Part shown: positions 1 to 8,306 of the stretch, piece by piece
Layout: every line of letters starts with the position of its first letter
How positions within the stretch are numbered: the stretch's first letter is position 1
Source of the DNA: CAYGZA01 sp964354135
GTDB lineage: Bacteria > Planctomycetota > Planctomycetia > Pirellulales > Thermoguttaceae
Assembly: GCA_964354135.1 (NCBI GenBank)
Contig: CAYGZA010000021.1
Span: 1-35,975 of the forward strand
Direction of reading: 5' to 3'
Length of the DNA: 35,975 bases
Notes under the pieces: model-generated
Databases searched by the model: none
Told to the model about the DNA's origin: nothing
The model's input: only the letters and a program-made list of their open reading frames with translations
Made by a program: the position numbers and the translations under genes

Positions 1-1259
1 CCCGCCTCCGGAAGCACCTTGGCCTCGGCTGCCGGCGCCCGCGGCGGGGCCTCACCACCGGCAAGCGCCCCGGATTGGATTTGCCCGATAAGGTCAGGCA
101 GCTCCGCCAGGTTGTCCAGGTTGCAGACCCGCACCAACGCCATCTCGGTGAGAATCCTCCCTTGGGTGCTGAAGCGGAGGCGGTTCAGGGTCTGGTCCAG
201 GATCTGCATGGCCGCCAGCACCGTCTCCAGCCCGAGGCGCTTCCCGAAGTCCGTGACCTTCTGCCGGCTGCCGGGGGCGATGTGCAGCAGGACCTCCTCG
301 GGGCCACCGGCCGCGGCGACCATGCAATCCCGCAAGTAGCCGAGAAGCTGCTCCAACAACTGGCTCAGATCGATGCCCTCTTGGGCGGCGGCATCCAACT
401 CCTGCAACGCCGCCGCTGTCTCGCGCCGGCTGATATGCTCCAAAAGGGCGATCAAGCGGTCGTCGCCGGCGGTTCCCAGCATTCCGTGGACGTCGGCCAC
501 CGTGACCCGCTCCGGAGCGAACGCCAGGAGCTGTTCCAGGAGCGATTGCCCGTCGCGCATCGACCCGGTGGCCCGCCGGGCAAGCAGTTCCAGCGCTTCC
601 GGCTCGGCCGACACGCCTTCCGCCTCGACGATCTGCCCCAGCCGCCGGGCAATGTCGCCCGCCCGGATGCCGGCAAAGTCGAACCGCTGGCAGCGGGAGA
701 GGATGGTGATCGGGACCTTGGCCGGCTCCGTGGTGCAGAGGATGAATTTCACGTGCTCCGGCGGCTCTTCGAGCGTCTTCAAGAGGGCGTTGAACGCCTC
801 CCGCGTGAGCATGTGGACTTCGTCGATGATGTAGACCTTGAACCGCTCGCGGCTGGGTCGGATGTTGACGTTCTGCCGCAGTTGCCGGATCTCGTCGATC
901 CCGCGGTTGCTGGCTCCGTCGATCTCCAGCACGTCCACGTCGTCGCCGGCGCTGATCCGCTCGCAGATGTCGCACCGGTTGCAGGGCACCGGAGCAGGCC
1001 CGTGCGTGCAATTGAGGGCCTTCGCCAGGATCCGGGCCGCCGAGGTCTTTCCGACTCCCCGCGCCCCGGTAAACAGGTAGGCGTGTCCTACCCGCTGGGT
1101 GCTGATGGCGTTCGAGAGTGCCCGCGCGATGTGCTCCTGGCCGACGAGTTCCTCGAAGGTCTGCGGGCGGTAGCGGCGGGCGACGACGACGTACTGCGGC
1201 GGCTGGGCCGAAGCGCCCTCAGTGGCTTGGGGATTAGGGGAGGTCGCCATCCGCTGCAT
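1..1259 (-). CDS. dnaX: DNA polymerase III gamma/tau subunit, 3' end outside window
   Basis: This is the clamp-loader ATPase of the replicative polymerase. The first 419 codons are present and the frame is still open at the window edge, so the C-terminal part (domains IV-V) is missing. Seen: Walker A GARGVGKT at residues 65-72, the zinc-binding cysteines C84, C93, C96 and C99 typical of the clamp-loader ATPases, the DEVH-type Walker B (YIIDEVHML) and the SRC sensor motif (TILSRCQRF), followed by the collar domain. The start is ATG at 1259 (MQRM); a second in-frame ATG at 1250 is equally possible. The SRP RNA gene lies 64 bp upstream on the same strand, an arrangement also found in other bacteria such as Bacillus. 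Identity is near certain; only the exact start is open. Confidence 0.95.
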   Translation of the reverse strand, partial: MQRMATSPNPQATEGASAQPPQYVVVARRYRPQTFEELVGQEHIARALSNAISTQRVGHAYLFTGARGVGKTSAARILAKALNCTHGPAPVPCNRCDICERISAGDDVDVLEIDGASNRGIDEIRQLRQNVNIRPSRERFKVYIIDEVHMLTREAFNALLKTLEEPPEHVKFILCTTEPAKVPITILSRCQRFDFAGIRAGDIARRLGQIVEAEGVSAEPEALELLARRATGSMRDGQSLLEQLLAFAPERVTVADVHGMLGTAGDDRLIALLEHISRRETAAALQELDAAAQEGIDLSQLLEQLLGYLRDCMVAAAGGPEEVLLHIAPGSRQKVTDFGKRLGLETVLAAMQILDQTLNRLRFSTQGRILTEMALVRVCNLDNLAELPDLIGQIQSGALAGGEAPPRAPAAEAKVLPEA

Positions 1260-1323
1260 CGCCTCATGTTCAGCCGCCGCGGGCAGGGCGGCGCCGTGGT
1301 CTTCCGTCCGGCCCCGACGGCGC

Positions 1324-1423
1324 CCGATGAGAGGCCCACCACACATGGGGGCGACTGCTTATGGCTGCTGACTTTCGCCTCTGACCAGGTTCACAGCTCC
1401 CCATTGCAGGGGCCCCTCATCGG
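1324..1423 (-). ncRNA. ffs: Signal recognition particle RNA, small bacterial (4.5S) type
   Basis: Read on the minus strand, the segment contains the SRP apical core: GGTCAG, a short helix with a GAAA tetraloop, then AGCAGCC. It has the same length (24 nt) and the same flanking bases as the E. coli 4.5S core, and is preceded by CTGTGAACC where E. coli has CTGTTTACC. The two ends (1410-1423 and 1324-1337) pair over 14 bp with a single G-U, giving the closed 100-nt rod expected of a small SRP RNA. The upper helix differs in sequence from E. coli but still pairs, and the loop is GAAA rather than GGAA. It binds Ffh for co-translational membrane targeting. Location just upstream of dnaX supports the call. 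Confidence 0.9.
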
Positions 1424-1454
1424 ATGCCGGCAGGCGGCCGGCCGCCCGCTTCCC

Positions 1455-1483
1455 TTTTTACGCTTTGGCGGGAGAATCGTCAA
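1455..1483 (-). promoter_or_regulatory. Sigma-70-like promoter of the SRP RNA and dnaX
   Basis: On the minus strand there is a -35 box TTGACG (1483-1478), a 17-bp spacer and a -10 box TAAAAA (1460-1455). The predicted start lies about 25 nt upstream of the paired 5' end of the SRP RNA, so a short 5' leader would have to be trimmed. Four of six -10 bases match the consensus and the spacing is ideal. Confidence 0.5.
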
Positions 1484-1551
1484 AGGGGTGGGGGCTGGCC
1501 GGCGGCAAGAGAGCACCGCCGTTTGCAGGATTCGCCAGTGGCTCTTGGCAG

Positions 1552-1609
1552 TCAGCTTTCGGCTTTCAGCCGTCAGCTTTCAGCTTTCAGCCGTCAGCTT
1601 TCAGCTTTC
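1552..1609. repeat. 21-bp tandem repeat, about 2.8 copies
   Basis: Units begin at 1552, 1573 and 1594, the last one truncated. Each unit is built from the smaller motif CAGCTTTC. Units 1 and 2 differ at one base. The array lies between the 3' end of the amidohydrolase operon and the SRP RNA promoter. No gene is seen in 1484-1653. Confidence 0.8.
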
Positions 1610-1653
1610 TAACACGTTTCAGAGCAGTGCTTTAGGGACGGAGCGCTCATCCT

Positions 1654-2904
1654 TCATACTTCCCACTTCATCCTTCCCCCAATCCAGGTCGCGACCACCG
1701 GCTCATCGGACTTCAGGAGCAGCTCGTGCGGATCGGCGGCATCGTGTTTGGGAAGGGCAACGATTGCCAGGTCGGCCCGCTTTCCCGGCTCCAGGCTGCC
1801 GACTTCCGCTTCCAGTCCCAACGCCCGGGCGCCGTTGAGGGTCCCCATGCGCAGGACCGTGCTGCGAGGCACGGAAGGGTACCGTTTGGCGACGAGACGC
1901 ATCTCCGCCAGCACACTCAGGTCCGGCGACGAGGCCCGGCTGTCGGTCCCCAGGGCCATCGTCACACCGGAGGAAAGGCATTTCTCTAAGGGGTACGGAG
2001 CATGCTCGAAGTACGCATGGGTCCGCGGGCAGTAGACCACACTCATGTACTTCGCATGGGATCCTAGGAGCGCGATCTCGTCGTCCTCCAGGTAGTTGCC
2101 GTGGATGATCAAGACCCGATGGGCTGCGGCAAGTTCACGAAGGTACGATTGGGGCCCCGAGTGACGCAACAACGCTCGAGCAGGCGACCCACCGACGGAG
2201 GAAAGAAGATCTGCGAACCAGCCCGTGCCGGAGCGAAGCCACTGCAATTCGTCGCGGGACTCCGCCAGGTGAAAGGCGATGGGGACGCTTCTCTCTCGGG
2301 ACAATTGGATTGCGCGTCCCAGCAATTCCTCATCGACGCTGTAGGGCGCGTGCGGGCCCAGGCCTGGGCGAAATGCCTGCGGCAAGCCGGCCGAGTCCAG
2401 GTGTCGCTGCGCCAAAAAGACCGCCGCCGCGACCCGATCCGGCGTCAGGGCAATCAACTCAAGGAAGATCACGGCCTGGAGCCCGGCATCCACGAACGGC
2501 TCAAGCGACCAGTCCGGCTGCGCGATCTCGCCTAACGTCGTGGTGCCGCAGCGGAGGCTCTCTTCGAGGCCGCATCGTACCGCCTCGGGCGACATGTGCC
2601 TGAACTCGCGCCGATAGTCGATCACCTCCGGAATCCATGTCACCAGGGACATGCCGCGGGCGCCCAGCGGTTGTTCCAGGAGGCTGAACTCCAGGTGCGT
2701 GTGGGCATTCACCAGGCCCGGCAGAATGGCCACGTTGCCTAGATCGCGGACCTTGCCGCCGGCCGGCGCCCATCCAACGGCCGCGATCCGCTCCCCTTCG
2801 ATGCTCACGATGCCGTCGGGAATCGGGTTGCCCGTAACGGGGAACACCCACCGGGCCTTGAGGGCCAATCGCTCGCAAGCCGGATTGCCGGTCGGATCAC
2901 CCAT
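1654..2904 (-). CDS. Amidohydrolase of the MtaD/SAH-deaminase type; candidate aminodeoxyfutalosine deaminase
   Basis: A 416-residue metal-dependent deaminase of the amidohydrolase superfamily (TIM barrel). Visible metal and substrate motifs in order: HTHLEF (H68, H70), HAPYS, HLAES, HGNYLEDDEIALL and LGTDSRASS, which carries the catalytic Asp. The family removes amino groups from purine-type substrates. Its gene is last in an operon that begins with mqnA and mqnC, so the best inference is deamination of aminodeoxyfutalosine in the futalosine route to menaquinone, a step done by a related amidohydrolase in some other bacteria. Start ATG at 2904 overlaps the end of the permease gene by 8 bp, which suggests translational coupling. 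The substrate is inferred from context; S-adenosylhomocysteine or another purine nucleoside remains possible. Confidence 0.85.
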   Translation of the reverse strand: MGDPTGNPACERLALKARWVFPVTGNPIPDGIVSIEGERIAAVGWAPAGGKVRDLGNVAILPGLVNAHTHLEFSLLEQPLGARGMSLVTWIPEVIDYRREFRHMSPEAVRCGLEESLRCGTTTLGEIAQPDWSLEPFVDAGLQAVIFLELIALTPDRVAAAVFLAQRHLDSAGLPQAFRPGLGPHAPYSVDEELLGRAIQLSRERSVPIAFHLAESRDELQWLRSGTGWFADLLSSVGGSPARALLRHSGPQSYLRELAAAHRVLIIHGNYLEDDEIALLGSHAKYMSVVYCPRTHAYFEHAPYPLEKCLSSGVTMALGTDSRASSPDLSVLAEMRLVAKRYPSVPRSTVLRMGTLNGARALGLEAEVGSLEPGKRADLAIVALPKHDAADPHELLLKSDEPVVATWIGGRMKWEV

Positions 2905-5143
2905 CCACCTGCCATCCCTGGGCGAGCCGCCGCTGGTCTTCTTCGCGGGCTTTCCGGCGCGGGAGGCGTTGGAACCAGGCGAGGATCGCCGCCGTCAGGC
3001 CCGCGCTGATCGTGACCACCGGCCAGGCAAACTCCAGGTTGCCCTCGCTTCCCGCGCGGATGAAGTTCCTGAGCATCGGCCAGCCGTCCGGGATCTGCTG
3101 CGCCAAGCGTACGGAGGCCACCAACAAGCTGTTGTGGACGACGTGGAAGATCATCGCGGGCAAGATGCTCCCGGTCTGGACGGCCAACAGCCCGATCACC
3201 ACTCCCAACAGGCTCGCCACCAACGACTGCTGGAGAATCCCGTGGGTGAAGCCGAAGAAGAGGGCGCTGTAGACGATCGCCCGCCACTTGTGCCCCAACT
3301 CCTGGAACCCCGAGAGGATGAAGCCGCGGAACGCCAGCTCCTCGCACACCGCCGGCAGGGCCGCGGTCACCAGCACGGCCTGCCATAGCGGCGGCGCCGT
3401 GAAGATCGCCTGCACGCCCTCCAGCGACTTCAGGACGTCCGGGTTGACCGGATACAGATACATCACCACCGCCTGAAGCACGTGAGCCAGCGGGTGCAGC
3501 ACCACCGCAAGCAGTGCCGCGGCCAGCAGGCTCGGCCACGTCGGAAACCGCAGCAAGAGCGTCTTCCGCGGGCTGGTCGTGAGCATGACCGTCATCAGCA
3601 GGGCCGGCGTCGCGATCATCGCCACTTGGGTGACGAGCATCGTGCGGGCGAAGCCGCCGAAATTGGTCCATTGCGGCATGGCCAGGCCCGCAAAGAAGTG
3701 TACGAGCAGGATCACCACGCCGCAGAAGACCGCGCCGGCCATCGTGGGGGTCGGCCGGCGGTCGTGCAACAGGTGCCGCAGCCAGAGTCCCAGGTCCAGC
3801 CGCTCGCCCTCGCGGAAGAGGACCGATTCCGAGTTGAACTGCTCGATGGCCCAACGGATGGCCAAGAAGCAGCCGCCTAAGGTGATCGCGGTCACCGGCG
3901 GCAGGAATTGCAGGGCTTCCCAGGAATGGCCCTGAAGGGCCTCTCGCAGGAGCAGGACCAGCCCCGTCACCGGGATCAGGCTGTTCCCCAAGTTGAGGTC
4001 CATTCCCGAGGCGACCGGGAGGACGGCCAGCGGCATGGTGATGAACAAGAGCGGCATGAGGTAGTACTGCCCTTCCTTGCTGCTCCGCGCGAACGCCGCC
4101 AAGGCCAGGCACAAGGCGCTGAAGAGTGCCGCAGCCGGCACCAGGGCCACCGCCATCCACAGGGCGCCCGCCAGCGGCGGAGCGCCGAACCCCGGGAGCT
4201 GCCCCAAGACGATCTGCCCCATGGCCAGGATGCTCACCACGTTGAGGACCGCCGTGACGAGGCTGAAGAGCATGATCGTCACCAGCTTGCCCAGCACGAT
4301 TTCGCTCCGCTGGGCGGGGCTGGAAAGGAGCGTCTCCAGCGTGCCGCGCTCCTTCTCCCCGGCGCAGAGGTCCACCGCCGGGTAAAACGCCCCGGTCAGC
4401 GCCCAGATCAACAGCAGCACCGGGAGGACCTTCGACCACGCCGAGACCCCGCCGATCCCGGTTTCGTCGGCCACGTCGGCGGTGGTGACGTCGAACGGGG
4501 TCGCTGCCCATACCGGGACCCCCGCGGCTGCCAGGTTGCTTCTGCCGACCTCTTCCGTCCAGCGTCTGAGCACCTGGGTCAGATGGGCGAACGCGATCTG
4601 CGACTTCTCGTTGGCCGTCGTGTAGATGATCTCCGGCTTGGGGACCTCCAGCGGAACCTTCAAGTCGGCGCTGCGGCCCCGCGGATCGTACGCCGCACGC
4701 CGGGCCCGGTGGCGCAGGGCCTCGCGGAAGTCCTCCAGCCGCCGGCCGAAATCGGGCGGGAAATAGATCGCCGCCTCGTACAGACCTTGCTGCACCGCCA
4801 GGATCGCAGCCTGCCGTGGATCCGGCCCCGGGCCACGGTCGGGGCGAAGCTCGTCCGGGGCAAACTCCAGCTCCAAGAGCCGCGCCCTCTCCGGCGAGCT
4901 GAACAGCCTCCCGGCAAAGTGCTTCTCTTCCACCAGGGGCGGGTCGTTGGGAAGCCCCCGCGCGCCGATCACCAATACCCGCGTCGGCGTCTCGCGCACG
5001 AACTGCGCTATCTGAAAGAAGCTCATCCCCAGCAACGGATACAGAAGAAGCGGCAGGACGACGATCATGAACATCGTCCGCCGATCGCGCAACTGGTCGC
5101 GGATCTCCCGGGCGAGGACCAGCCTGATGTTCCGCCAGTTCAT
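2897..5143 (-). CDS. ABC-2 type permease fused to a CPBP intramembrane protease
   Basis: A 748-residue polytopic membrane protein. The N-terminal half is a NatB-like ABC-2 permease: a first membrane segment at about 23-45, a large extracytoplasmic loop, then the hallmark GEKERGTLETLLSSP near residue 262 and a bundle of membrane helices. The C-terminal half is a CPBP (CAAX-protease-like) domain with its metal ligands: EELAFR near 601, FGFTHG, and HVVHN. Both catalytic modules look intact. It overlaps the upstream ATPase gene by 4 bp (ATGA) and the downstream amidohydrolase by 8 bp. NatAB systems export sodium or other cations or peptides; the substrate here is unknown. The protease half could process a peptide that the permease exports, which is an inference from the fusion only. 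Confidence 0.9.
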   Translation of the reverse strand: MNWRNIRLVLAREIRDQLRDRRTMFMIVVLPLLLYPLLGMSFFQIAQFVRETPTRVLVIGARGLPNDPPLVEEKHFAGRLFSSPERARLLELEFAPDELRPDRGPGPDPRQAAILAVQQGLYEAAIYFPPDFGRRLEDFREALRHRARRAAYDPRGRSADLKVPLEVPKPEIIYTTANEKSQIAFAHLTQVLRRWTEEVGRSNLAAAGVPVWAATPFDVTTADVADETGIGGVSAWSKVLPVLLLIWALTGAFYPAVDLCAGEKERGTLETLLSSPAQRSEIVLGKLVTIMLFSLVTAVLNVVSILAMGQIVLGQLPGFGAPPLAGALWMAVALVPAAALFSALCLALAAFARSSKEGQYYLMPLLFITMPLAVLPVASGMDLNLGNSLIPVTGLVLLLREALQGHSWEALQFLPPVTAITLGGCFLAIRWAIEQFNSESVLFREGERLDLGLWLRHLLHDRRPTPTMAGAVFCGVVILLVHFFAGLAMPQWTNFGGFARTMLVTQVAMIATPALLMTVMLTTSPRKTLLLRFPTWPSLLAAALLAVVLHPLAHVLQAVVMYLYPVNPDVLKSLEGVQAIFTAPPLWQAVLVTAALPAVCEELAFRGFILSGFQELGHKWRAIVYSALFFGFTHGILQQSLVASLLGVVIGLLAVQTGSILPAMIFHVVHNSLLVASVRLAQQIPDGWPMLRNFIRAGSEGNLEFAWPVVTISAGLTAAILAWFQRLPRRKAREEDQRRLAQGWQVDG

Positions 5144-5922
5144 CCGTTCGTCCTAGTCCTACCGCCGTCCGCGACGGCATAGACCTCGTCGTGCCGCGAA
5201 ATCAACTGAAAAAAAAGCTCCTCCAAGTCCCGCTCGTGGTGCCGGTCGCGGAGCTCCTCCAGCGTCCCTTCGGCGAGGATGTACCCCCGGTGAAGGATCG
5301 CCACGCGGTCGCAGAGCTTCTCCGCCTCCCGCATGATGTGCGTCGAGAAAACGATGCACTTGTCGTGCTCGCGGAGCTCGGACACGGTCTTCAACAGGGC
5401 ACGGGCCGCCAGCACGTCGAGCCCTGCGGTCGCCTCGTCGAAGATCAACACCGGCGGGTCGTGGACGATCGACCGGGCAACGGAGACCTTCTGTTTCATC
5501 CCGGTGGACATCTTGGCCCCCAAGAGGTCGCGGAACTCGTTTATTTGAAGCCGCTCGAAGAGGTGCTCCATCCGCTCCGTGAGCTGCTCTTCGGGGATCC
5601 CGTGGAGCCGCCCGAAGTATTCGACCATCTCCCACGCCGTCATGCGGTCGTAGACGGCCGTATTGGCCGACATGAACCCGATCTGCCGCCGCACCTGGGC
5701 AGACTGCGCGACCACGTCGTATCCGTTGATGGTGACGCTCCCCGCGGTCGGGTGGAGCACCGTGCTGAGGATTCGCAGGGCGGTCGTCTTTCCCGCTCCA
5801 TTGGGGCCCAATAGACCGTAAATCTGGCCGGGAGCAACGTCGAAATCGATACCCCCCAAGGCAACTAGCTTGCCTCGCCTCAGATCGGCGTAGTGTTTGA
5901 CCAGTCCGCGGGCGTGGATCAT
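5140..5922 (-). CDS. ABC transporter ATP-binding protein, NatA-like
   Basis: A cytoplasmic ATPase subunit of 260 residues that powers the permease encoded 4 bp downstream. Seen: Walker A GPNGAGKT at 39-46, Q-loop (IGFMSAN), signature STGMKQK, Walker B VLIFDEATAGLD and the switch histidine in STH. The STGMKQK signature resembles that of NatA/Na+-export and ABC-2 exporters. ATG at 5922 is chosen because GGGA sits about 8 nt upstream; an in-frame TTG at 5934 is the only earlier candidate. The gene begins 25 bp after mqnC, so it belongs to the same transcript. Confidence 0.93.
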   Translation of the reverse strand: MIHARGLVKHYADLRRGKLVALGGIDFDVAPGQIYGLLGPNGAGKTTALRILSTVLHPTAGSVTINGYDVVAQSAQVRRQIGFMSANTAVYDRMTAWEMVEYFGRLHGIPEEQLTERMEHLFERLQINEFRDLLGAKMSTGMKQKVSVARSIVHDPPVLIFDEATAGLDVLAARALLKTVSELREHDKCIVFSTHIMREAEKLCDRVAILHRGYILAEGTLEELRDRHHERDLEELFFQLISRHDEVYAVADGGRTRTNG

Positions 5923-5947
5923 CGGCAGTCCCAAGGCTTACCGTATC

Positions 5948-7054
5948 TTAGCTTACGGCAAGGGTGCCGCATTGCCCAGGCGGCTCCTCGACGAACTGGT
6001 AGTAGACGTTCCGCCGCCGAGGCACGTAGCCCGCATCGCCAATGGCCTCCCGGAGCTCCTCGTGGCTGGCCCGGAAGCGTGTGCCGGCCGCGGCCACGAC
6101 GTTCTCCTCGATCATAAGGCTCCCCAGGTCGTTGGCCCCGAAGCGGAGGGCCAACTGCCCGACCTTGAGCCCCTGCGTGACCCAACTCGCCTGAAGATTG
6201 GGGAAGTTGTCCAGAAAGAGCCGGCTGACGGCCAGGGTTTTGAGGTATTCGATGGTCCCCACTTTACGGGTATCTGCCAAGGCGGTGTTCCCCGGCTGGA
6301 AGGTCCAGCAGATGAAGGCGGTGAACCCCCCCGTTTCGTCCTGGAGGCGTCGCAGTCGCCCAAGATGCTCGACCCGCTCGGCAAGGGTCTCCAGATGCCC
6401 GAACATCATCGTGGCCGATCCGCGGCCGCCACGGCGGTGCCAGCGGCGGCAGACCTCGAGCCAGCCGTCGGCCGAGACCTTGCACGGGCTGGCGAGCCGG
6501 CGGACGCGATCGACGAGTATCTCCGCCCCGCCGCCCGGCAGGCTGCCCAGACCGGCCCGTTGGAGCCGGTCCAGCACCTCGTCCAGCGCGAGCCCGGAGA
6601 TCTCGCTTATATGATGGATTTCCGGCGGGCTGAAACCGTGGACGTTCACCGTGGGGAACCGCCGCTTGATGTCGCGGAGGAGTTCCTCGTACCAAGCCAG
6701 CGGCAGCTCCGGGTTCATGCCGCCCTGGAGCAGGATCTGATCGCCGCCGAGAGCCCGCGTCTCTTCGATCTTGCGGAACAGCTCCTCGCGGCCGATCACG
6801 TAACCCTCCGGGTCTCCCGGCCGGCGCGAGAACGCGCAAAAACAGCACCCGCTCGTGCAGACGTTGGTGTAGTTGACGTTGCGGTCGATGTTGTAGGTGC
6901 GGTAGGGCTCGGGATGGAGACGCCTCGCGACGGCGTCCGCGGCGCGGCCCAAGGCCGCCAGATCGTGCGACTCCAACAAGCGCAGCCCCTCCGCAGGGCT
7001 CAGCCGCCGCCCGGGAATCGCGCTATCCAATAGGCTGTCGATCGTAGAAGGCAA
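5948..7054 (-). CDS. mqnC: Cyclic dehypoxanthinyl futalosine synthase (radical SAM)
   Basis: Catalyses the radical-SAM cyclisation of dehypoxanthinyl futalosine in menaquinone biosynthesis. The 368-residue product carries the radical-SAM cluster as C66-x3-C70-x2-C73, followed by HGFSPPEIHHISEISGL and WTFQPGNT. The SPPEI and WTFQPGNT motifs fit MqnC better than the related enzyme MqnE. The start is not clear-cut: TTG at 7054 has GGGGG about 8 nt upstream and is preferred; TTG at 7030, which overlaps the mqnA stop, and ATG at 7093 are alternatives. All of them overlap the end of mqnA, so the two genes are probably translationally coupled. The cytoplasmic product acts with MqnA and an unlinked MqnE or MqnB. 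Confidence 0.9.
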   Translation of the reverse strand: MPSTIDSLLDSAIPGRRLSPAEGLRLLESHDLAALGRAADAVARRLHPEPYRTYNIDRNVNYTNVCTSGCCFCAFSRRPGDPEGYVIGREELFRKIEETRALGGDQILLQGGMNPELPLAWYEELLRDIKRRFPTVNVHGFSPPEIHHISEISGLALDEVLDRLQRAGLGSLPGGGAEILVDRVRRLASPCKVSADGWLEVCRRWHRRGGRGSATMMFGHLETLAERVEHLGRLRRLQDETGGFTAFICWTFQPGNTALADTRKVGTIEYLKTLAVSRLFLDNFPNLQASWVTQGLKVGQLALRFGANDLGSLMIEENVVAAAGTRFRASHEELREAIGDAGYVPRRRNVYYQFVEEPPGQCGTLAVS

Positions 7055-7853
7055 GCGGCACCCCCGTCGGGGCCAGACGGTTCCGGGCGGCATACTCGCG
7101 GAAGGTCTCCAATCCGCGGCGTTCCCGCTCTCCCAGGTGAAAAACCAGGTGGTCGCGCAGGTACGCGAGGCATTCCTCCTCCGAAATGCCCACGACCGGG
7201 GATGCGCACCTGGCGATTTCCTCCAATCGCTGCTCGCCCTCGTCGCGCGCGGCGGCGAGCACCCGGTCAAGCCCGTTGAGGTCCAAGTGCGGCCGGGCCA
7301 CCCACATCGAGAAGACGAACGGCAGCCCGGTCCACCGCAGCCACTCTTCGCCAAGGTCCCAGACAAACGCGAACGAACCCGGCGGGGAGTGCATCCCCCG
7401 GTCGCCGATCAGCACGACCGCGTCGGCGCCGCTGTCCTCGATCGACGATCCGATCGGCAGCCGCTCGACCTCGGGCTCCAGGCCGAAGCGCTCCTTGAGC
7501 AGGATCCGGGCCAGGGCGGCGCTGGTCCGGGAACCCTCGTCCAAGGCCAGCGTGCGGACGCTTTCCACAGGCACGCGGCCATAGAGCTTGACGCTTCGCA
7601 CCGGCCCGCGGCAGGCGACGCAGGCGTCGGAGACGATCGTCGTGCCGGGGTTGCGGAAGTGCTCGATCGAGGGGACCAACGCTACGTCGAGCATGCCCGC
7701 CGCAAGCCCGTCGGCCAGGCGGCTAGGCAGGTCCTCCACGATCCGGGCGTTGGGGGCCATCTCGGCGAGGCAGAACGTCAGCGGCCGGGAGTTGAGATAC
7801 GTTGCCGCGCCGATCCGAATCGGGGATTGCGGTCTGGAGATAGCCTGCGCCAC
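7023..7853 (-). CDS. mqnA: Chorismate dehydratase, first futalosine-pathway enzyme
   Basis: Dehydrates chorismate to 3-enolpyruvylbenzoate. The 276-residue product has the characteristic MqnA N-terminal motif IGAATYLNSRPL, the segment GMLDVALVPSIEH, ALDEGSRTSAAL, and VLIGDRGM, all in the family order of a periplasmic-binding-protein fold. GTG at 7853 is chosen because GGGAG lies 6-7 nt upstream and because it leaves a short N-terminus before IRIGAATYL. An upstream TTG at 7901 would read through a palindromic repeat and is unlikely. It is first in the five-gene minus-strand operon ending at 1654. Confidence 0.92.
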   Translation of the reverse strand: MAQAISRPQSPIRIGAATYLNSRPLTFCLAEMAPNARIVEDLPSRLADGLAAGMLDVALVPSIEHFRNPGTTIVSDACVACRGPVRSVKLYGRVPVESVRTLALDEGSRTSAALARILLKERFGLEPEVERLPIGSSIEDSGADAVVLIGDRGMHSPPGSFAFVWDLGEEWLRWTGLPFVFSMWVARPHLDLNGLDRVLAAARDEGEQRLEEIARCASPVVGISEEECLAYLRDHLVFHLGERERRGLETFREYAARNRLAPTGVPLAFYDRQPIG

Positions 7854-7886
7854 GATCCACTCCCGGCCCGCATTCCTCACGACAGC

Positions 7887-7937
7887 AGGGCGGGTCTTCA
7901 ATCCGCCCTAGCGCGGGACGGGTTACAAACCCGCCCT
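7887..7937. repeat. Two adjacent palindromic repeat units
   Basis: Unit 1 (7887-7909) has perfect 7-bp arms AGGGCGG/CCGCCCT. Unit 2 (7915-7937) is a near-perfect palindrome of GGGACGGGTT and AAACCCGCCCT. Both lie in the divergent region upstream of mqnA. They resemble the palindromes at 16524-16578 and 26023-26048 in design: GC-rich arms with an AT-containing centre. Confidence 0.75.
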
Positions 7938-8306
7938 ACAAGGCGCCCGGTCGGCGTTCAACCTCGTGTGCTCAGGAATGCGGGCTAACGCCTCTCGGCA
8001 AACCCTGGATTATAGGGCCTGCCGCCGCGGCGGAACAGCCACGCCCTTCCGGCCCCTACGTCCGCCGCAACCCGCACATCCGTTCTCATCGCAGTTTGAC
8101 CAACTATGCGGGCAAGGTAGAGTTCTCTTGATACGGCCTGTTTCCATCTTTTTGGCTAGGGGCGGTCCGCCGAACGCCGGCGGCACCGCAAGCCCCGGGG
8201 CGCCCACGAGTTGCAGGCCCGCACGCTGCGACTCCCGGGCCGAGGATTGGTCCATCTACGACGGCAAGACGGATGGGGCTGCCCCGTGTCGGGAACGGAC
8301 AGGGAG
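7938..8306. other. Non-coding divergent region between mqnA and the AAA+ gene
   Basis: No convincing gene on either strand. It holds a plus-strand promoter candidate at 8096-8123 and a roughly 175-nt leader for the AAA+ gene. No minus-strand promoter for mqnA stood out, although one must lie here or in the adjacent repeats. Confidence 0.6.
8096..8123 (+). promoter_or_regulatory. Promoter candidate of the AAA+ gene at 8307
   Basis: TTGACC (8096-8101), 16-bp spacer, TAGAGT (8118-8123). The -35 is 5/6 and the -10 is 4/6 to the sigma-70 consensus. Confidence 0.4.

Noticed and set aside
75..1838. A 587-codon plus-strand frame across dnaX, the SRP RNA and the 21-bp repeats
   Set aside because: The minus strand carries the conserved dnaX motifs and the SRP RNA; the plus-strand product is unordered and ends in translated repeats.
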